From Callaeas wilsoni (taxonomy: Eukaryota > Chordata > Aves > Passeriformes > Callaeidae): DNA of 64,000 nt. Under the pieces are notes generated by a model. It ran no database searches. It saw nothing but the letters and a program-made list of their open reading frames with translations, and was not told the DNA's origin. Below, piece by piece: positions 62,301 through 64,000 of this stretch. Location: assembly GCA_013398955.1 (NCBI GenBank), contig VWPU01004168.1, forward strand, positions 22,613 through 86,612. Reading direction: 5' to 3'. Position 1 is the first letter of the stretch, and each line of letters starts with the position of its first letter. Both the position numbers and the translations under genes were made by a program.

Positions 62301-63977
62301 CCACATTTGTGCCATGAGACTTGTGAATGCTTTTGAAACACAAATATTTTGTGGTAATAAGTGACAATGAGTGGATTTATTTCACAGCCTAAGCATTGGG
62401 GTGCAATCTCCCAATGTATATGGTAAAGCAAATTGAACTGGTACCTCCACCTCCCTTCAGTTCACAAAAGAAAGGATTCCTGAGTGGGAGTTCCCTGACC
62501 AATCTTTCCTTAGCAGAAAAAGATAACAATACTTTAGAGTCATAACCTCATCCAGTTTAGGCACAACCTCCTTCCTGATTAGTCAGTTGGAATATTTTAA
62601 TTAATGATGTCATAGTAATGATGAGAGAAGAGTACCTGCACTAAAATACTCAGAAAAATGGTCAAGCCCGAGACTGGATTTTCTAAAATTAAACTTTTGG
62701 CTGAACAATGTTGTTTCTTTTCAACTGATTTTGCAAATAAGCTACCGAAATCTTTAAAAAGAGGAATGTGCCTTGCATATCTAAGAAAAATGGTATTGAG
62801 TGGCTTAAAATCTTCCATGCTCTCTTAAATAAGCCTATCTGTAAAACGTCAAAGCTTGAAGTTTTCCAGGAACTCTTGCATCAGCTTGAGGGATAAGGTT
62901 AGACAGAACAAGCACCATTTAAATGGAATCCCATTTATTTCTACACTTGGTAAGCTTAATGCCTAAGTGATCCTTATTAATGCCACATACACTTGCTTAC
63001 CAAAGTTTCTGAATTTTGGTTTTGGTAATATAACATGAATGTGTTGCAAGGTTTGATCCAAAAAGAAATACGATAATCTTTTTAAACAATCTAGAGATTA
63101 ATATAAAGAGAAAATATTTGAACTGTCTGCTGAGGCTTGGTATTGAGCACATCTGTCCCTGTGCCCTGCTCTATATTTCAGTTGTGAACTTTAGGTTGAG
63201 GTTGTATTCTGACCTCTGGATCCCGAGGTTGGGTACTGTATAAGAAGAAACTGTGTGGTTGGTCTTCCTCCTGGTTTGTCATGGAAGGGGAAAGGGATGT
63301 AAAATGAGGAATTTAAGGCTATCTATACACTGGCCAAGGAAGATGAATTTGCATCTGGGCAAATACATTGTTCTCCACAAAAAAACCCCAACTTTAAAAC
63401 CAAACAAAAACTCATTTCTATCTAACCTTAAATTTGAACCTTATTGCAATTGCATTTTGCATGTCATGACCCTCAAATAGTCATGCACAGCTTTCAGTGA
63501 ATAGTGTAAGTGTACCTTTTTGATACAGGCAATTTGTTTAATTAACAGAAAGCCACCATACTCTCCAAAAATTATGCTGACAAAAGAACTATGCAATTAG
63601 ATTCTCTATTCTTATCTATTCAGCTAATTATGTAGTACCCAGCAGTAAAGTATCTGATAGCTGCATGGTCATTCCTGGATTTTATTTTCATTAAATTCTC
63701 ATGACACAGGGAAATAATCCCCATTTCAGAGTAAACAGACAGTGATTCACTGATTTTCTGTTGAAGGTTAGCATAATGAAGAGTCATTTTTGAGGGGGAA
63801 ATATTATAAAGGATTGTCAACCTAAGTCACATTATGAACCATGGTAGTTGCTGGCAGTTGCTGAAATTAGACTACCTTACATGCGGGAGTGTTTTTAAAA
63901 AATCTGACTACTCTTACAAGTACTGAAGAATTCTGAAATTTGATAATTTTATTTTGTAATATATGCTGGTATGGTAT
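62301..63977. other. Unique non-coding sequence
   Basis: No gene or mobile element was recognised. Short open frames of 66-75 codons on both strands look like chance. Confidence 0.4.
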
Positions 63978-64000
63978 TGTATTGGCTTGGCACGGCCTGG
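63978..64000 (+). mobile_element. Possible start of an LTR, cut by the window end
   Basis: The last 23 bases (tgtattggcttggcacggcc and following) begin with TG and resemble the 5' end of an abundant avian ERV LTR family as I remember it (tgtnttggtttggcatggc-type start). Only the first two dozen bases are visible, so this is a suggestion. Confidence 0.3.

Overview
The window looks like ordinary nuclear DNA from a bird. The main evidence is at least ten copies of the CR1 LINE family, the dominant avian retroposon. Several end in the typical CR1 3' tail, and two keep readable stretches of the CR1 reverse-transcriptase ORF C-terminus. There is also one solo-LTR-like element. Composition is AT-rich with scarce CpG outside a few local islands. 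No operons, prokaryotic signals or CRISPR arrays are visible. The species cannot be named from this; a neoavian or passerine bird is a guess.

No host protein-coding gene can be supported. Long open frames are rare, mostly do not start with ATG, match no family I recognise, and are about as long as chance predicts for 64 kb in six frames. The window is probably intergenic DNA or the inside of a very long intron.

Layout: 1-400 is a strong CpG island, probably a promoter or first exon of a gene continuing off the left edge. 3333-3438 is a two-copy 53-bp tandem repeat, followed by a weaker CpG-enriched patch at 3590-3910. From 9.9 to 18.8 kb there are four CR1 pieces (9880, 12057, 17327, 18620). 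From 20.7 to 33.4 kb there is mostly unique sequence with several stretches that look like conserved regulatory DNA, interrupted by one CR1 at 25400. From 33.5 to 34.3 kb there are two short CR1 tails in opposite orientation. 40966-41040 is a (TCCA)n microsatellite. From 46.9 to 51.2 kb there are two old, diverged CR1 pieces and the best preserved one (50399-51205), with a candidate 99-nt exon between them at 47917-48015. 58994-59279 is a solo LTR with possible 4-bp target-site duplications. 59990-60186 is a small CpG island ending in a splice-donor-like site. From about 60.8 to 62.3 kb the DNA becomes very AT-rich. The last 23 bases may be the start of another LTR.

The most testable leads are the two CpG-rich promoter candidates, the candidate exon inside a conserved-looking block, and the solo LTR. 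I found no convincing novel multi-gene system.
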